Source: Sanderia malayensis (taxonomy: Eukaryota; Cnidaria; Scyphozoa; Semaeostomeae; Pelagiidae). Taken from it: a stretch of 64,000 nucleotides of DNA. The DNA is taken from positions 21,589-85,588 of the forward strand of contig RQOL01000252.1 of NCBI GenBank assembly GCA_013076295.1. The letters run 5' to 3'. The translations under genes were made by a program, and so were the position numbers. This document shows, piece by piece, positions 9,536-21,400 of this stretch (the stretch's first letter is position 1; every line of letters begins with the position of its first letter). A model generated the notes under the pieces. It was not told the origin of the DNA. It made no database searches and saw only the letters and a program-made list of their open reading frames with translations.

Positions 9536-9762
9536 TTACACAATTTTTCTGGTTTATATACTTTCAATTTATATCAAAATCTTTTTTTCTTTAAAATAAT
9601 CTTACGCATCTGGAAAAACCAAATGCCCTCTGCCAATAAATTAATCCGACACCACCGCAAAGCTTAAGCCCCTAACATTCCAACCCACCAAATACTTAAA
9701 CATTTAACAACCCGCGGCTTTTCCTTAAACATTTAAAAAACCGCACCGCGCTTAACTATTAA

Positions 9763-11278
9763 AGTGCCCCTACACCTTATTTTTTTATTGGCTAAAACTA
9801 TAGATTCGAATGCGCTGATTCTGAATCCGTTTATATTTTTTTGATATGACAAGTAGTTTTTGAGATACGAGGCAACGCGTACCACTTTTTCGTGGTCAAC
9901 TTTTAGGACCGTAATTTACCTACTATGACATCATAGTAGGTAAACTCCAATGTAGTGGCTGCTCGTTGTATTCAGTGGCGGCGGGCGTAGGCCTACATTC
10001 AGTATAATAAATAGTGTTTGCACTGTCTTGTCTCGTTATGTGTATTCGTGGGTATTTGTGAAATTTTGGTGATCAGAATCGAATAGAAAGTTTCCATAAA
10101 TTAACATTCTTTGTCGGATAGTAGTTCATGACAGTAGGGATTGCAGTGCCGAGGAATGCGAAGATGGCGAGGGGATAGGATTGATTGTATCGTAGAGCAA
10201 AGCAAACCGTTGATAGTGATACCGATGAAGGAGAAACCTGATGCATTTGTTATGCCATTTGGCTGAGAACTCTTTCAGTCAAAGCCATGAAAGAGATGTG
10301 AGCAAGAAAAGAAATGTTGAAAGAAAACTTTCTGGGCATTTGACTAGATCTGAATTATTATCTTTTTGTTGTGCTTGTGATGAAGCAAAAGTGTATATCA
10401 AAATTCAATATACGCAATAATTTAGGCCATCATATCCGTGTCAGTCTAAGCCTTTGGGGTTTGAGGAAGCTTGAAACGATTCGATTTTCATTTGGAACAG
10501 CAAGTGTAGAAAATCTGCGACACAATTCCTTATTACTACACATAAATTTCGTTATTGTACCGAAATTATTGTTTGTTTGTTGTTTGATTTATTTCATTCA
10601 TGATGAGGCGTCCATAGAATTTCTTCCATCGTTGCGAATTGATGAAATTTATTCATCTCCTTCTCCTCACAGTTTTAAGGCGATCATCCTGATAAAGCAG
10701 AATTTTGTGAAGCCATACAAATTTTGATTTATCGGGTGTATTTCCATGGGCTAGCAAAACACATCGATATGACATATTTTCCCAGTTTTATCATCATGTT
10801 TTGATGCTCTTCTTGGCATCCCCGTTCCCGTACAGTTTTAACATTGCACGGCCCACGCCCGCTTCCACTGAGCACAACGAGCAGCCACTACATAGGAATT
10901 TTGTAATTCCTCCCCACAGCTGCAAACTCATCGCAAGCCTTTCAAATTTCAATGTCATAATGCGCCGACCTGTTTCTAATCATCAAAGTCAAAAAAACAA
11001 ATATCGAGTGCATCGTATGAGAGAAAATTGATGCCGGATTTGTTGCTTCAGTACGGGAAAATGAACGGGGCACAATGGCACCAACTATGATGTCATAGTA
11101 GGTAGATCCCAGTCCTAAAAGTTGACCATAAAAAATGGCGAAAATGACGAAACATCGACACTTCCCCACGTTATAACTCGTTAACTAGACGTCAGATTTA
11201 AATACTATTTTCGGATCTAAAATCAGCGAAGAAAGTTTTATCGATATAAAGAATAAAAAAATAAGGTGTAGGGGCACT
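9763..11278. mobile_element. piggyBac-like non-autonomous element (TTAA target)
   Basis: It is flanked on both sides by TTAA (9759-9762 and 11,279-11,282) and has inverted ends AGTGCCCCTACACCTTATTT and the complement. Subterminal inverted sequence continues, with a CTACTATGACATCATAGTAGG palindrome-like block near 9931 and CTATGATGTCATAGTAG near 11,087. The interior shows no transposase; the open frame at 10,371-10,727 has no recognisable similarity. TTAA duplication is the hallmark of the piggyBac superfamily. The element sits 22 bases before the TPR-like exon. Confidence 0.8.
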
Positions 11279-11303
11279 TTAAAGATTTACATATGATCGT
11301 TAG

Positions 11304-13052
11304 CCTATATATACTACTCGTGATGCCCTTCAAATTGCTTTGGATGTGTTCGGAAAGCATCCGTTTACATTCGATTGCCACGTTCAAATTGCAAATTGTT
11401 ACTGGACATTTGAGCTGTTCGAAAAAGCAAATAAATGCTTCGAGTCAGCAAAATTTTTTGCCGAAAATATGAACATGCAAGATGTTAAACAATATGCAGG
11501 CTATCTTCTAGCCCATGGTCGTTGTCTCATTGATTCTAAAGTGAAAGAAAATGAACAACAGGGCGTTGCCTTGCTTGAGCAGTCTCTTGAAACGTGTGAC
11601 GATACTCATAGCGAGTTTTTTGCTAGTGCCATCACTCGTCTGATGCGTTTTGATGTAACTTACTACAAAAGAAAACTGCTACCTTATTTTTACGATTTAG
11701 AAAACCCATCTGGAAACATATGCAATTCTTTGACAGGATGTGTCATGTTTAGTGAGGACATTAGCGAATTACTCAGGGCAAGCTCTTTTCTTGGAAAAAT
11801 TTTGGAGAAAAACAAGGTATGGTCAAAGAAATGTTTTGAGCAGATGAAAGCGCTGTTGGAATGGAACAACATGATATTGGATCATCCTGATGTTTTAAAC
11901 GATCCAGTCAAAGCGGAGGCTAACAAAGAAAGAGTAATGTCTCTTGCTAAAGAAGCTCTGAGTAATTGCAACTTTCCATCAATTTGGGCGTACATTGTAA
12001 TTGTTCTCTGCTGCTATGATGTAAAATATTATGAATATGTTTTACCCTACTTTAAGAAACAAACACAACCACGTAAAGAGTTATTTGTTCTTATCAAAGA
12101 AAAATTCATCATTAAAATGAATGCAGCCTATTGTGAAAATGATGGAGACAATATTGAAAGATCTTCCACCAAAGCTGTTAACGAAATGCAAGAAGCAATT
12201 ACCCACTTAGAGCATATCATTAAAGGCATTGATGGCCGAAGAAGATCATTTTGTATACAGTCATTATATTTTTGGAACAAACTAATTGCGGAAACGACGT
12301 TGGCCAAGGACAGAGAACAGTTTGCAAGAAAAGCTCTAGATTATATGGAGCAGGGAGCAGTTGAACCATACGCAAACAAAATTGAAAATTTGAAGAAAAT
12401 TCAAAATCGTACTACGCTAATGGTCCAAGCAGATAAACTGCTAGAGATGTTAAAAGTCCGAAAAGTTTTATTGAAAATGATTTCCAGAATGAAGATTCCG
12501 AAAAACCAGAGAGATAATCTTGAGAAAGACTATTGGAGGTTACTTGGTGACTCTATGAAAAGTACTAACCTCCATGTCAAAGTTAACATAATCAAAGATG
12601 CTTTTGAAGTTTCAGGCATGTCAATCCAGACGTATCCACGGTATTTGGAGGTATTGTTTCAACTTTTATCTTCGGCAGAAAGTGGAGTGTGTGAATGGCA
12701 ATGCGAAGTATTTATTAAATACTTACCAAAGCTTTTGAGCTTTGACGGATTTGACCAAACCCATCTGCATCCAGGAGTTGCTATTGGCCAAAGATTCCTC
12801 ACCCACCTAAGTGACAATAATAGACGTCACTTTAAAAGCGAAAGAATGGTGCAGTTCGAAATTCTTTACATAATGGCAATATGTACAGAAGGAAGACTTG
12901 ATGTCAGTGAAAGAATAATCAATGCTGAATCTGCGAGATCGCTATTTGAGAGGGTTAAGGATAACGATGGATTGCAGGACAAGATGACGAAGCTAACAGA
13001 TTTTGTGGCAAACAATATTCCCATCCATTCCGTTACCATAGATGATGAATGA
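11304..13052 (+). CDS. TPR-like helical-repeat protein, 3' exon (5' part missing)
   Basis: A 582-codon open frame with no internal stop, entered after an AG at 11,302-11,303. The usable sequence reads TTRDALQIALDVFGKHPFT and continues as helix-rich repeats such as ANCYWTFELFEKANKCFESA and QQGVALLEQSLETCDD, typical of tetratricopeptide repeats. There is no in-frame ATG near the start and a stop lies just upstream of the AG, so this looks like a terminal exon of a larger gene. In animals, similar TPR C-termini occur in NACHT/NB-ARC receptors and kinesin-light-chain-like proteins, but no such N-terminal domain is present here. The exon is truncated upstream by the TTAA-flanked element. An AATAAA-like signal lies at about 13,266. 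Function not assigned. Confidence 0.6.
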   Translation, partial: PIYTTRDALQIALDVFGKHPFTFDCHVQIANCYWTFELFEKANKCFESAKFFAENMNMQDVKQYAGYLLAHGRCLIDSKVKENEQQGVALLEQSLETCDDTHSEFFASAITRLMRFDVTYYKRKLLPYFYDLENPSGNICNSLTGCVMFSEDISELLRASSFLGKILEKNKVWSKKCFEQMKALLEWNNMILDHPDVLNDPVKAEANKERVMSLAKEALSNCNFPSIWAYIVIVLCCYDVKYYEYVLPYFKKQTQPRKELFVLIKEKFIIKMNAAYCENDGDNIERSSTKAVNEMQEAITHLEHIIKGIDGRRRSFCIQSLYFWNKLIAETTLAKDREQFARKALDYMEQGAVEPYANKIENLKKIQNRTTLMVQADKLLEMLKVRKVLLKMISRMKIPKNQRDNLEKDYWRLLGDSMKSTNLHVKVNIIKDAFEVSGMSIQTYPRYLEVLFQLLSSAESGVCEWQCEVFIKYLPKLLSFDGFDQTHLHPGVAIGQRFLTHLSDNNRRHFKSERMVQFEILYIMAICTEGRLDVSERIINAESARSLFERVKDNDGLQDKMTKLTDFVANNIPIHSVTIDDE

Positions 13053-13299
13053 CAGTGGTGCATGATCATTCAATATTACCCTCGGTTATACTGACTTTTG
13101 TTACATGTTTCGCGAGTGAGCTTGCAAGATTTAATGGGTTCAGATATTGATTCCCTATAAGCTTTTTGTTTGATTGTTTTATCATGCTTTGTTAATTTTA
13201 CATAGTAGTCATATTAGACTGTAGAACCGTGAGTTAAAGTATAAATATAAGTATAGCTAAAAGTAAAATAAAATAATCGAATGAAGAACATCAATTTTG

Positions 13300-14446
13300 C
13301 CTGATCAATTTATTCTAATTTTGCAGAAAGGCGACCAGGTTTAATTTCATATCAAAAGTATGTTAGTTTCGTATTTGACGAATAAAAAAAGTTCATAAAT
13401 ATAATTAAAATTTCCCTCCTCGAATTGTTTTCGTAGATAATGTGAAAAACTTTGATAAATCAGTAGCAATTTGATTATGTAAAGCTTTAAATTACTTACA
13501 TGCTTTTTTATATAATGCCGTCTGTTGTGAATGTAACGAAGCGACAACAGCAACAACTATTCTATTTTTTTATCCTGCACTTTATAGCTGAATGGGATAA
13601 TAGATCTAAGGTGACTTTGTAATTTTTTAATTTGAAAAATATTATGTTTTTATTTTTAGTTGCTTCAACTTTGTTTGTTAGATTTTATACAGTTATTTGC
13701 CTCTTTATATTAGGACAGATTCATTTTAAAAACCTTTTGATGGATTTTAGAGACTTTGATAGATTCACTAGAAGTACGTAAAGATTGAATTCCCTGTACA
13801 TAACACACCGTGCGTGTAAATTAACGTTCGTATATTGGATAAAATTTTAGAAAACAACCACGTTTGAATTCTCACGAGTTATCTGATGAAGCTAGAATGC
13901 AAAAAGACTTCATCACATCCGACCGAAGAAGTATTTTACACGTCTATTAGAATCCGGTGTCATAGGCGTTTCGGTAATCTCAGGCAAAACAGCCCGGGGG
14001 ACAAAAATGCCTAACAAATTTCGTGTCATGCAAAAGTGTCCCCCATCTTGGACAGTCGAAGACCCATTGCAAGCTGCGAATTTTTCCTCTGATTCTTTCG
14101 TTCCGTTTCGTTACTCCCAGACACAAACCTCTGAACCAACTGTCCGAGAATGCTTAAACTTGGCTCAAAGTTATCAGAAGGCTCGAATTAGTTGATTCGA
14201 CAAAATCAAAGCCATATTTCACTGAGTTTCAAGTTTTGGAATTTGGCTGCAGGCTATTCATGATACATTGCTGACGTAATTCACTTGTTGCGAACACTTC
14301 CAGGCACCAATTTCTGAACCAACTGTCCTAGAAAGCTTATTCTGAACCAACATAATCGAAATTATTTGAAATTATTTAAATTCTGATAGCTCCATCCATT
14401 CTCTGGATCAAAAATTTAGATATCATAGTAGATTTATTTATATAGA
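13300..14446. other. intergenic sequence, no gene seen
   Basis: AT-rich sequence downstream of the TPR-like exon. The only open frames are short (for example 62 codons at 14,007-14,195) and have no recognisable features. A GGGGGACAAAAATG at about 13,995 faces a CAAAAGTGTCCCCC at about 14,030, forming a small inverted repeat. Confidence 0.5.
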
Positions 14447-15396
14447 TACAGTCAACTTTGTCTAGTTCGAGCTCTATGGGTTATTCCAAATTTGTACGAA
14501 TTACAGAAAGTTCGAAGTATAAGATTTTTCATGAAGTGCCATATTTTACCCCTAGTTACCCCATACCTCCGTTTTATGGCCATAAACTATATTTCTATGA
14601 CCATTCTTATGGATTAAAGGCATTTTAAAGAAGCAAAATGGTCTATTAATTATTATAATAGAAAACAAAAAATATATCGATCAAATCACAACGTAGAAAA
14701 TTGTTGTGCAAAGCGTCCATTACTGCCTTTGTCTAAGTGCCCCACGACTTTGTCATCTTTGAGCACACCCACGGCATATTTATTCGTTGGGTTCTCTTGT
14801 TGTCTTTTAGCTTCTAAAGATTTATTAATTACAGGTCTTCATACACTTTGGTACACGTGATAACCTTTCACATGAGATAGAACGCTCCAATTTTTTGTAA
14901 CAATAATTGGCAGTTCAGCATCGAAAGGAATTGAAACTTCGTTTGTTGGCCTTAATACCTCCTCTGCATCTTCAATGAACTTGACAGGCTTGGGTACCTT
15001 AGTTAGTGCCATTAATAAAGTTCTACTGATCGGATTTGACTTCTAGAAAGTGCCACGCTTAAACAGCATTGTAAAAATCACTGTCTGGCATCCTGTACTA
15101 AGTCTCTGTAAGTCAATTTGCGTCAATTTGCCTATTGAGGCAAGCTTCAATGGGCTTGCCAGAGACCAGAGTAAAAATAAAAAGTTATGTAATCAGGTAA
15201 TTAACTAAAATTAGCGCAAAATTTGAATTACAGAGGGTATTTTTCTGACGGGACAAAAAAATGGTCGAATTGAATTACAAAAAGTTTGAATTATAGAGGT
15301 TCGAATTGTTAGGAATTTTTGAAGGGACCACAGAATTTGGTTCGAATAAGTAAAAGTTCGAATTACACGAGTTCGAATTAGACAGAGTTGACTGTA
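14447..15396. mobile_element. TA-flanked pogo/Tigger-like non-autonomous element
   Basis: The ends are inverted: TACAGTCAACTTTGTCTAGT at the left and ...CAGAGTTGACTGTA at the right, with further GTTCGAATTA-type subterminal repeats. TA at each edge fits a Tc1/mariner-superfamily target site. The 950-bp interior has no intact transposase. A smaller element with similar CAGTCGA ends lies at 61,327-61,489. Confidence 0.75.
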
Positions 15397-16302
15397 TCTG
15401 CATACATAATTTTGTCCCAATGCCGACCCGAAGACATGATCAATATCATCGGATCGAGTAACCTTTAAACGTTTATAAGTCGCACTTGTCCAGTTTGGAA
15501 CGTTTTGATGGTAGACATGGAGTTGTATTGCGTATATTAGGCCTAGCCAGCAGTCACAAAGCTACCGTCTAGGTTAAAATTTAAATAATCGTAACAACAA
15601 TATTTCCTGTATTAATAAGATATAATATATGAGAAGATAGAGATATAACAACAATTTGTGGCACTGAAGGTCAGGTAAGCAAATTTTTAAATGCTTGTTA
15701 ATCCAAAAATTAAGCAGGGTTAATGTTCGAAAGATAATTGCCTTATTGCGTGGCTGCCAATATATACTGTATCTTTTTTGCTAAGTCGGATACTAGCTGC
15801 CATACACAGCTCATCAAAATACCGGTGAGACTTTGGGGCCCATTAGATTTGTCACCAATCAGTCTTGTGGGCTCGTTTTATCCAATCATTTATTCGCTGG
15901 AGCTCATAGCAATAGCACAATTTCTCCCTCCCTCCTTGTTCGCCTCTATTTTTTTGAGTTATTTCATCTTTATTTTCGCAGTTTAACCATCCGGTTAAAG
16001 TGTACCTGGCGGAATTGTTTCGGAATCGGAATAACCGACGTAAATGCCTTCTCTGCCCAAGCAATCCGGGCCGGTAGGCTAACCGCCCAATTTCTTGAGA
16101 TAACATTAATCAATTGTGATATAGAGAGCTCACATTTTAAATTAGCACGAAAAACTTTCCAAAAGCATGTTACTAAAAATTCTTACACTCGCTTCTCACT
16201 TTGATGCTTTGGCTCTTGGTTTCGAGTGCTCACTGTTACTCGTGTCAGTGGAATTCGTTGCAATCAAAAGATTATCTGTGCAGTAGGTTAGTCCCCGATG
16301 TA
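15397..16302. other. intergenic sequence, no gene seen
   Basis: Short overlapping open frames on both strands at 15,738-16,204 have no domain, splice structure or codon pattern that supports a gene. Nothing else recognisable. Confidence 0.4.
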
Positions 16303-17774
16303 TGCGTCCTATAAGGTCCCGAAACATTAAATTCATATATATCCTATAGGAGCTAAGGGTCTAGGAAAACTGCTCAAGTCATATATATCCTAAAGGGTCC
16401 CGAAGCAATGTATGATGTACAGTACATTACATTATATTTCTGAGTATGTGTAGATATAGTAAACAGAAGTATATAGCGGTAGATAGAATGTATAAAGTGT
16501 ATAAAAGCACGGTAGAAATACAATGTAGGATACCTTTCTCAATATATGTACATATAGTAACTTATTCAGAAATATATCCTAGAATGTACTTCCACCATGC
16601 TTATATACACTATATACATTCTATATACTGTTATACACCTCTGTTTACTATATCTACATGTATTCAGAAAGATATCTTACATTGTACTTCTACCGTCCTT
16701 ATATACACTTTATAGGTTCTATCTACTGTTATACACCTCTGTTTACTATCTCTACATATATTCAGAAATATATCCTACAATGTATTTCAACCGTCTTATA
16801 TACAATATATACATTCTATCTACTGTTATATACGTCTGTTTACTATATCTACACATGTTAAGAAATATATCCTAGGGTGTACTTCCACCATGCTTATATA
16901 CACTATATACATTCTATCTACTATCATATACGTCTGTTTACTATATCTACATATATTCAGAAATATATCCTAGAATGTACTTCCACCATGCTTATATACA
17001 CTATATACATTCTATCTACTATCATATACGTCTGTTTACTATATCTACATATATTCAGAAATATATCCTAGAATGTACTTCCACCGTCTTATATACACTA
17101 TATACATTCTATCTATTATCATATACGTCTGTTTACTATATCTACATATATTCAAAAATATATCCTACAATGTATTTCAACCGTTTTCTATACAATATAT
17201 ACATTCTATCTACCGCTATATTCATCTGTTTACTATATCTACACTTATTCAGAAATATATCCTAGAATGTACTTCCACCATGCTTATATACATTATATTC
17301 ATTCTATCTATTGTTATACACCTCTGTTTACTATCTCTACATATTTTCAGAAATATATCCTAGAATGTACTTCCACCGTCTTATATACACTATAGACCTT
17401 CTATCTACTGTTATATACGTCTTTTACTATATCTACATATATTCAGAAATATATCCTACAATGTATTTCAACCGTCTTATATACAATATATACATTCTAT
17501 CCACTGTTATATACCTCTGTTTACTATATCCAGACTTATTCAGAAATATATCCTAGAATGTACTTCGCCGTACTTATGTACATTATATACATTCTATCTA
17601 CCGCTATATACTTCTGTTTACTATATCTACACATACTCAGAAATATAATGTAATGTACTGTACATCATACATTGTTTCGGACCCTTTAGTATATATGACT
17701 TGAACAGTGTTCCTAGACCCTTAGCTCCTATAGGATATATATGAATTTAATGTTTCGGGACCTTATAGGACGCA
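16303..17774. mobile_element. terminal-inverted-repeat element filled with a ~98-bp satellite
   Basis: The outer arms (about 200 bp each) are inverted: TGCGTCCTATAAGGTCCCGA at 16,303 and its complement ending at 17,774, extending inward through CTATAGGAGCTAAGGG and the tatatagcggtagatag region. The centre (about 16,560-17,640) is roughly eleven tandem units of about 98 bp containing TATATACATTCTATCTACT and CAGAAATATATCCTAGAATG. The many overlapping open frames here are by-products of the satellite. No clear target-site duplication is visible. The right end coincides within a few bases with the start of the second ETFB segment. Confidence 0.8.
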
Positions 17775-18024
17775 AATACTTTGTCGAGAACTGAAATCAG
17801 TGAATCTGTCTGGCTGAATCTTCAAACAGCATCACACAAAACAAAAGAAAGTCATTCAAGTGTTTGGCTTTTATAATGCAGTCAGTACGCTTGAACTGGT
17901 ATAACTGGACATTTCAACGAGTTGCACGCACTTTATATGTGCGCTTGGATTCCTCTTGAGAGTAGTATATGTTTGCTTTTAAATAAAAAGTGCGAACCAA
18001 TCTTCCGATCCCCCCTGACCACAA

Positions 18025-18176
18025 ATACCCTCGATATAACGAATTTGTACAGACATTCTGGCCCATTTGTGTTTGGAATTCTTCATAAAAAAATGTCCCT
18101 ATTGTACAACGAACGCCCGCTATTGCGAACTATTTTCTCGGTCCCTACAGAGTTCGTTATAGCGGAATTCCACTGT
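18025..18176. mobile_element. small TA-type MITE upstream of ETFB
   Basis: The counterpart of 1160-1311 in the duplicated segment, ending AGCGGAATTCCACTGTA. It lies about 300 bases upstream of the ETFB start codon. Confidence 0.6.
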
Positions 18177-18477
18177 ATTTTTTATCCAAAAGGTTCCTTT
18201 GAGTTAATTTTTATTTCCAAAACATTGAACTCAATGAATTTTGCTTTCTTTCCGCCCCTGCTCAAATGTGACATGGTATGAAGGTAGGGAGAAATCGCAT
18301 GCGTTACAGGCAAGTGCCGCTTCGGTAGCAGGGCACTGTGGGCAGGCAGCGACACGACAGCCCTTCTTCGTCCGTCTGACTGACTCAATCTCGATTCTCT
18401 CTCGACTCAAGAGTCAAGCAATCAACTTTGCAACTCCAGCCAGCTTGCCCAATTTGTCCGATAACACCACCAAGATC

Positions 18478-21400
18478 ATGGCTTCTCCATTACGTGTTCT
18501 CGTGGGCTGTAAGAGAGTTATAGATTATGCTGTGAAGGTGAAATGTTTAATATGATTTTTGCCAGAGTATTTTATATAGTTTGCAATTTTATGTAAATTT
18601 TTGCCTCGGTGGAGTTTAGGCCACTCAGGTATCAAGTATCTTGATACCTGAGTGGTCTTCGACTGCTAATATACCCAGCTATTATTTTGTACCTTGGATA
18701 TAACATAAAAACACACAGACCCTCTTTTAATAAATGCAGGAGTGTTTTTTGGTGCCCTTTTATCTTTTGTAACATTGTTTTATTTAGATTCGAGTGAAGC
18801 CAGATAAAACCGGAGTTGTCACAGATGGCGTGAAACACAGTATGAACCCATTTGATGAAATTGCTATCGAAGAGGTGAAATTGCCCTCTTATTTAAAAAT
18901 TTTTGATTTTTTACTAATGCAAGTCAATAATCGACCAACAGAACAGGGCAGAACAATGGAAAATTACCATTGGACAATGTGCATCTGGACCTGATTGAAT
19001 AATGCCACACTTTGCAGACATAAAAACGCAAACTTAGTTTTCCATATCTTTAATACAATTTGTATTTATTTTCTAGGCAATAAGAATGAAGGAGAAAAAA
19101 GTAGCCAGTGAAGTTATTGCACTGAGTTGTGGACCAGCAAAAAGCGAGGTTTGAATTAATTTTGCATTTTGTTAATTTGTGATTGCGATATCTATCTAAC
19201 ATGATGGTGTGTATCAAATGAAGTAACATTATCATTTTTATTGTTGTGAATTAGACATGTATTACATTTGAAATCATTACTCAATTGATTTCAGCTTATT
19301 TTGAAAACATATTTGCAGGAAACATTAAGAACAGCATTGGCCATGGGGCTGACAGAGGAGTGCATGTAGTTTTAAGTGATAAAGAATATTCTACACTGCA
19401 GCCCTTAGCTGTTGCAAAATTGATGGCCAAAGTTGTTGAAGAAGAAAATGTAGATGTAGTTCTTGTGGAAAGCAGGTAAATCTTTCACATGCATGCATAG
19501 TGCAAAAATCTTTTGCATTTTAGCTTGATTTGCTAAAAGCTCCACATATTAATGTAAACAACATTAATTATTTGATGAGGCAAAATATTTGTACATTCTT
19601 ATGAACTTTGATGCTTCTATCATTACATTCAAAATACATCTGTATGATACTAACTACATTTAGATAATGTTTTCATGCATACTGTAATGTGTTGATTAAA
19701 CACCCAGGGCATTTATTTGATTTTTTTATACTTTAGGGGGGCTTCTATTTGAGGGGGCATTTAAAAGAGGGGGCGTTTATTAATAAACGTCTAATGATGA
19801 TCCACTTAGCATGAAACTCTGAGTAACAACTAAAAATGTCTGGTTTCAGAAGTATAATTTAAAAAACCTCTAAATATCTAGTTCAAAGTCATTTATTGTA
19901 AAAAATTTTAAAATAGGTGGGTTTTATTCGAAGGGGCATTTAAAAGAAGGGGGCATTTAATCAAGGCATTATGGTAGTTTTATGCTTCACTATTGGCTTC
20001 TGTTATTGATCATTTTGATTATGTATGTGATATTCTTATTACATTGTTGTTTTTTTAGGCTATTGATGATGATTCAAATCAAACTGCTCAACTACTTGCC
20101 TCTGTTCTTGATTGGCCTCAGGTATTTTTAATTCTATTTCCCAAACCTAGACTCTGGTAAATACTAGACAGGGTCACCGAACATTAAGTCAGGCTTCTCA
20201 GACCACTGCCAATAAGTTAAAAGGATATCTTCATTCCTGTAAATCTTTGGTTTCTACTTTTAGTCTTAACCTGTCTCATGCCCTCCCATGCTCACAACCT
20301 TTCAGGCAGTGAGCATGGGACCTCTCATACCAAGAGCATTGGTCTTCATACCAAGACCTCTAATAGAGGTCTTGGTGTGAAGTGTAAATATTATTTTTAA
20401 AAGCTTGTCCTAATGTTGAATTGTTGTTTACAACTAAACTAATGAACATCCAATGGGGTTAAACAAGCCTTCGATTCAGTATTTTTCTGGGAGCTTATCT
20501 TAAAAGTGCACTATTTATCTCATTGGGAGTTGTTCTCACTTTGTAAAAAGCTTACAAAGATTGAAAGACAACTGATAGGAAGTCAAGCTCTTTCAGTAAC
20601 TGCAAATCACTCCAAAAGCCCATACAACATTGCTATTGATTAAGATGAGCAAACATGATAACATCACTGAAAAAGATAAATTTGTAAACATGCTAGTTTA
20701 AAAAATGCTCTTTATTACTTTTTATACTGCCCCACACAGATTTTAGTTATATCATGTTGGTACAAAAATTCTGACCAGCTTGCAATAAAGGCTAGCAGTA
20801 AAACTTTACTGAATACTCTCCTCTGAGTTTTAATGTTTCTAAAATTTTGACTTGGGAATTCTTATTGTATTTTGCAGGCCACTTTTGCTTCTAAAGTTGA
20901 AAAAGATGCCGAAAAGTTGCGTGTGACTCGTGAAATTGACGGTGGCCTGGAAACGATCAATGTTAAGCTTCCATGTGTTATTAGTGCAGATTTAAGGTAA
21001 GACAATTGTCATTGCTGATGGAAAAGGGGAATGGAGCTTTATATGGTTTCAAATTTCTCAAATTTGCCACCAGTCTCCAGTACAGGTTTTTGAATCGAAA
21101 TGTAATGTGACTTCTATATCCCTTTAGATTGAATGAGCCACGATATGCAACTTTGCCGAATATCATGGTAATGTAATGTATTCTATTTATGATGTAATTG
21201 TAGGTTTTATATGGAATCTAAATTTGATTTAACATAATTTTGATATCGTAAAAGCAACCATGAGGTACACGAATTTTTTATAAGGAGGTTTGGCTAACGG
21301 TCAGTAGTAAACATACCTGAACTCGCAGCCAAATTCGAGTACTCAAAATTCCTTAGCAATTTCTTAACTTTTTCTTCCTGCTTCGTTCAAATAAAAGTAG

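Larger units (their letters stand above)
17779..20228 (+). repeat. duplicated segment, copy B
   Basis: Near-identical counterpart of 918-3462. In 19,200-19,810 copy B differs from copy A by several single-base deletions, two of them inside ETFB exon 4. Its left edge abuts the satellite element and its right edge continues into the rest of ETFB. Confidence 0.85.

Noticed and set aside
10371..10727. 118-codon ORF inside the TTAA element, considered as transposase
   Set aside because: No DDE-type motif or any other transposase similarity; the element is treated as non-autonomous.
15738..16204. Hydrophobic ORFs suggesting a small membrane protein
   Set aside because: Overlapping frames on both strands, no conserved features, no splice or polyadenylation context.
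16446..17556. Many overlapping ORFs of 60-96 codons rich in I, Y and T
   Set aside because: They all lie in the ~98-bp satellite and repeat with its period; no independent coding signal.
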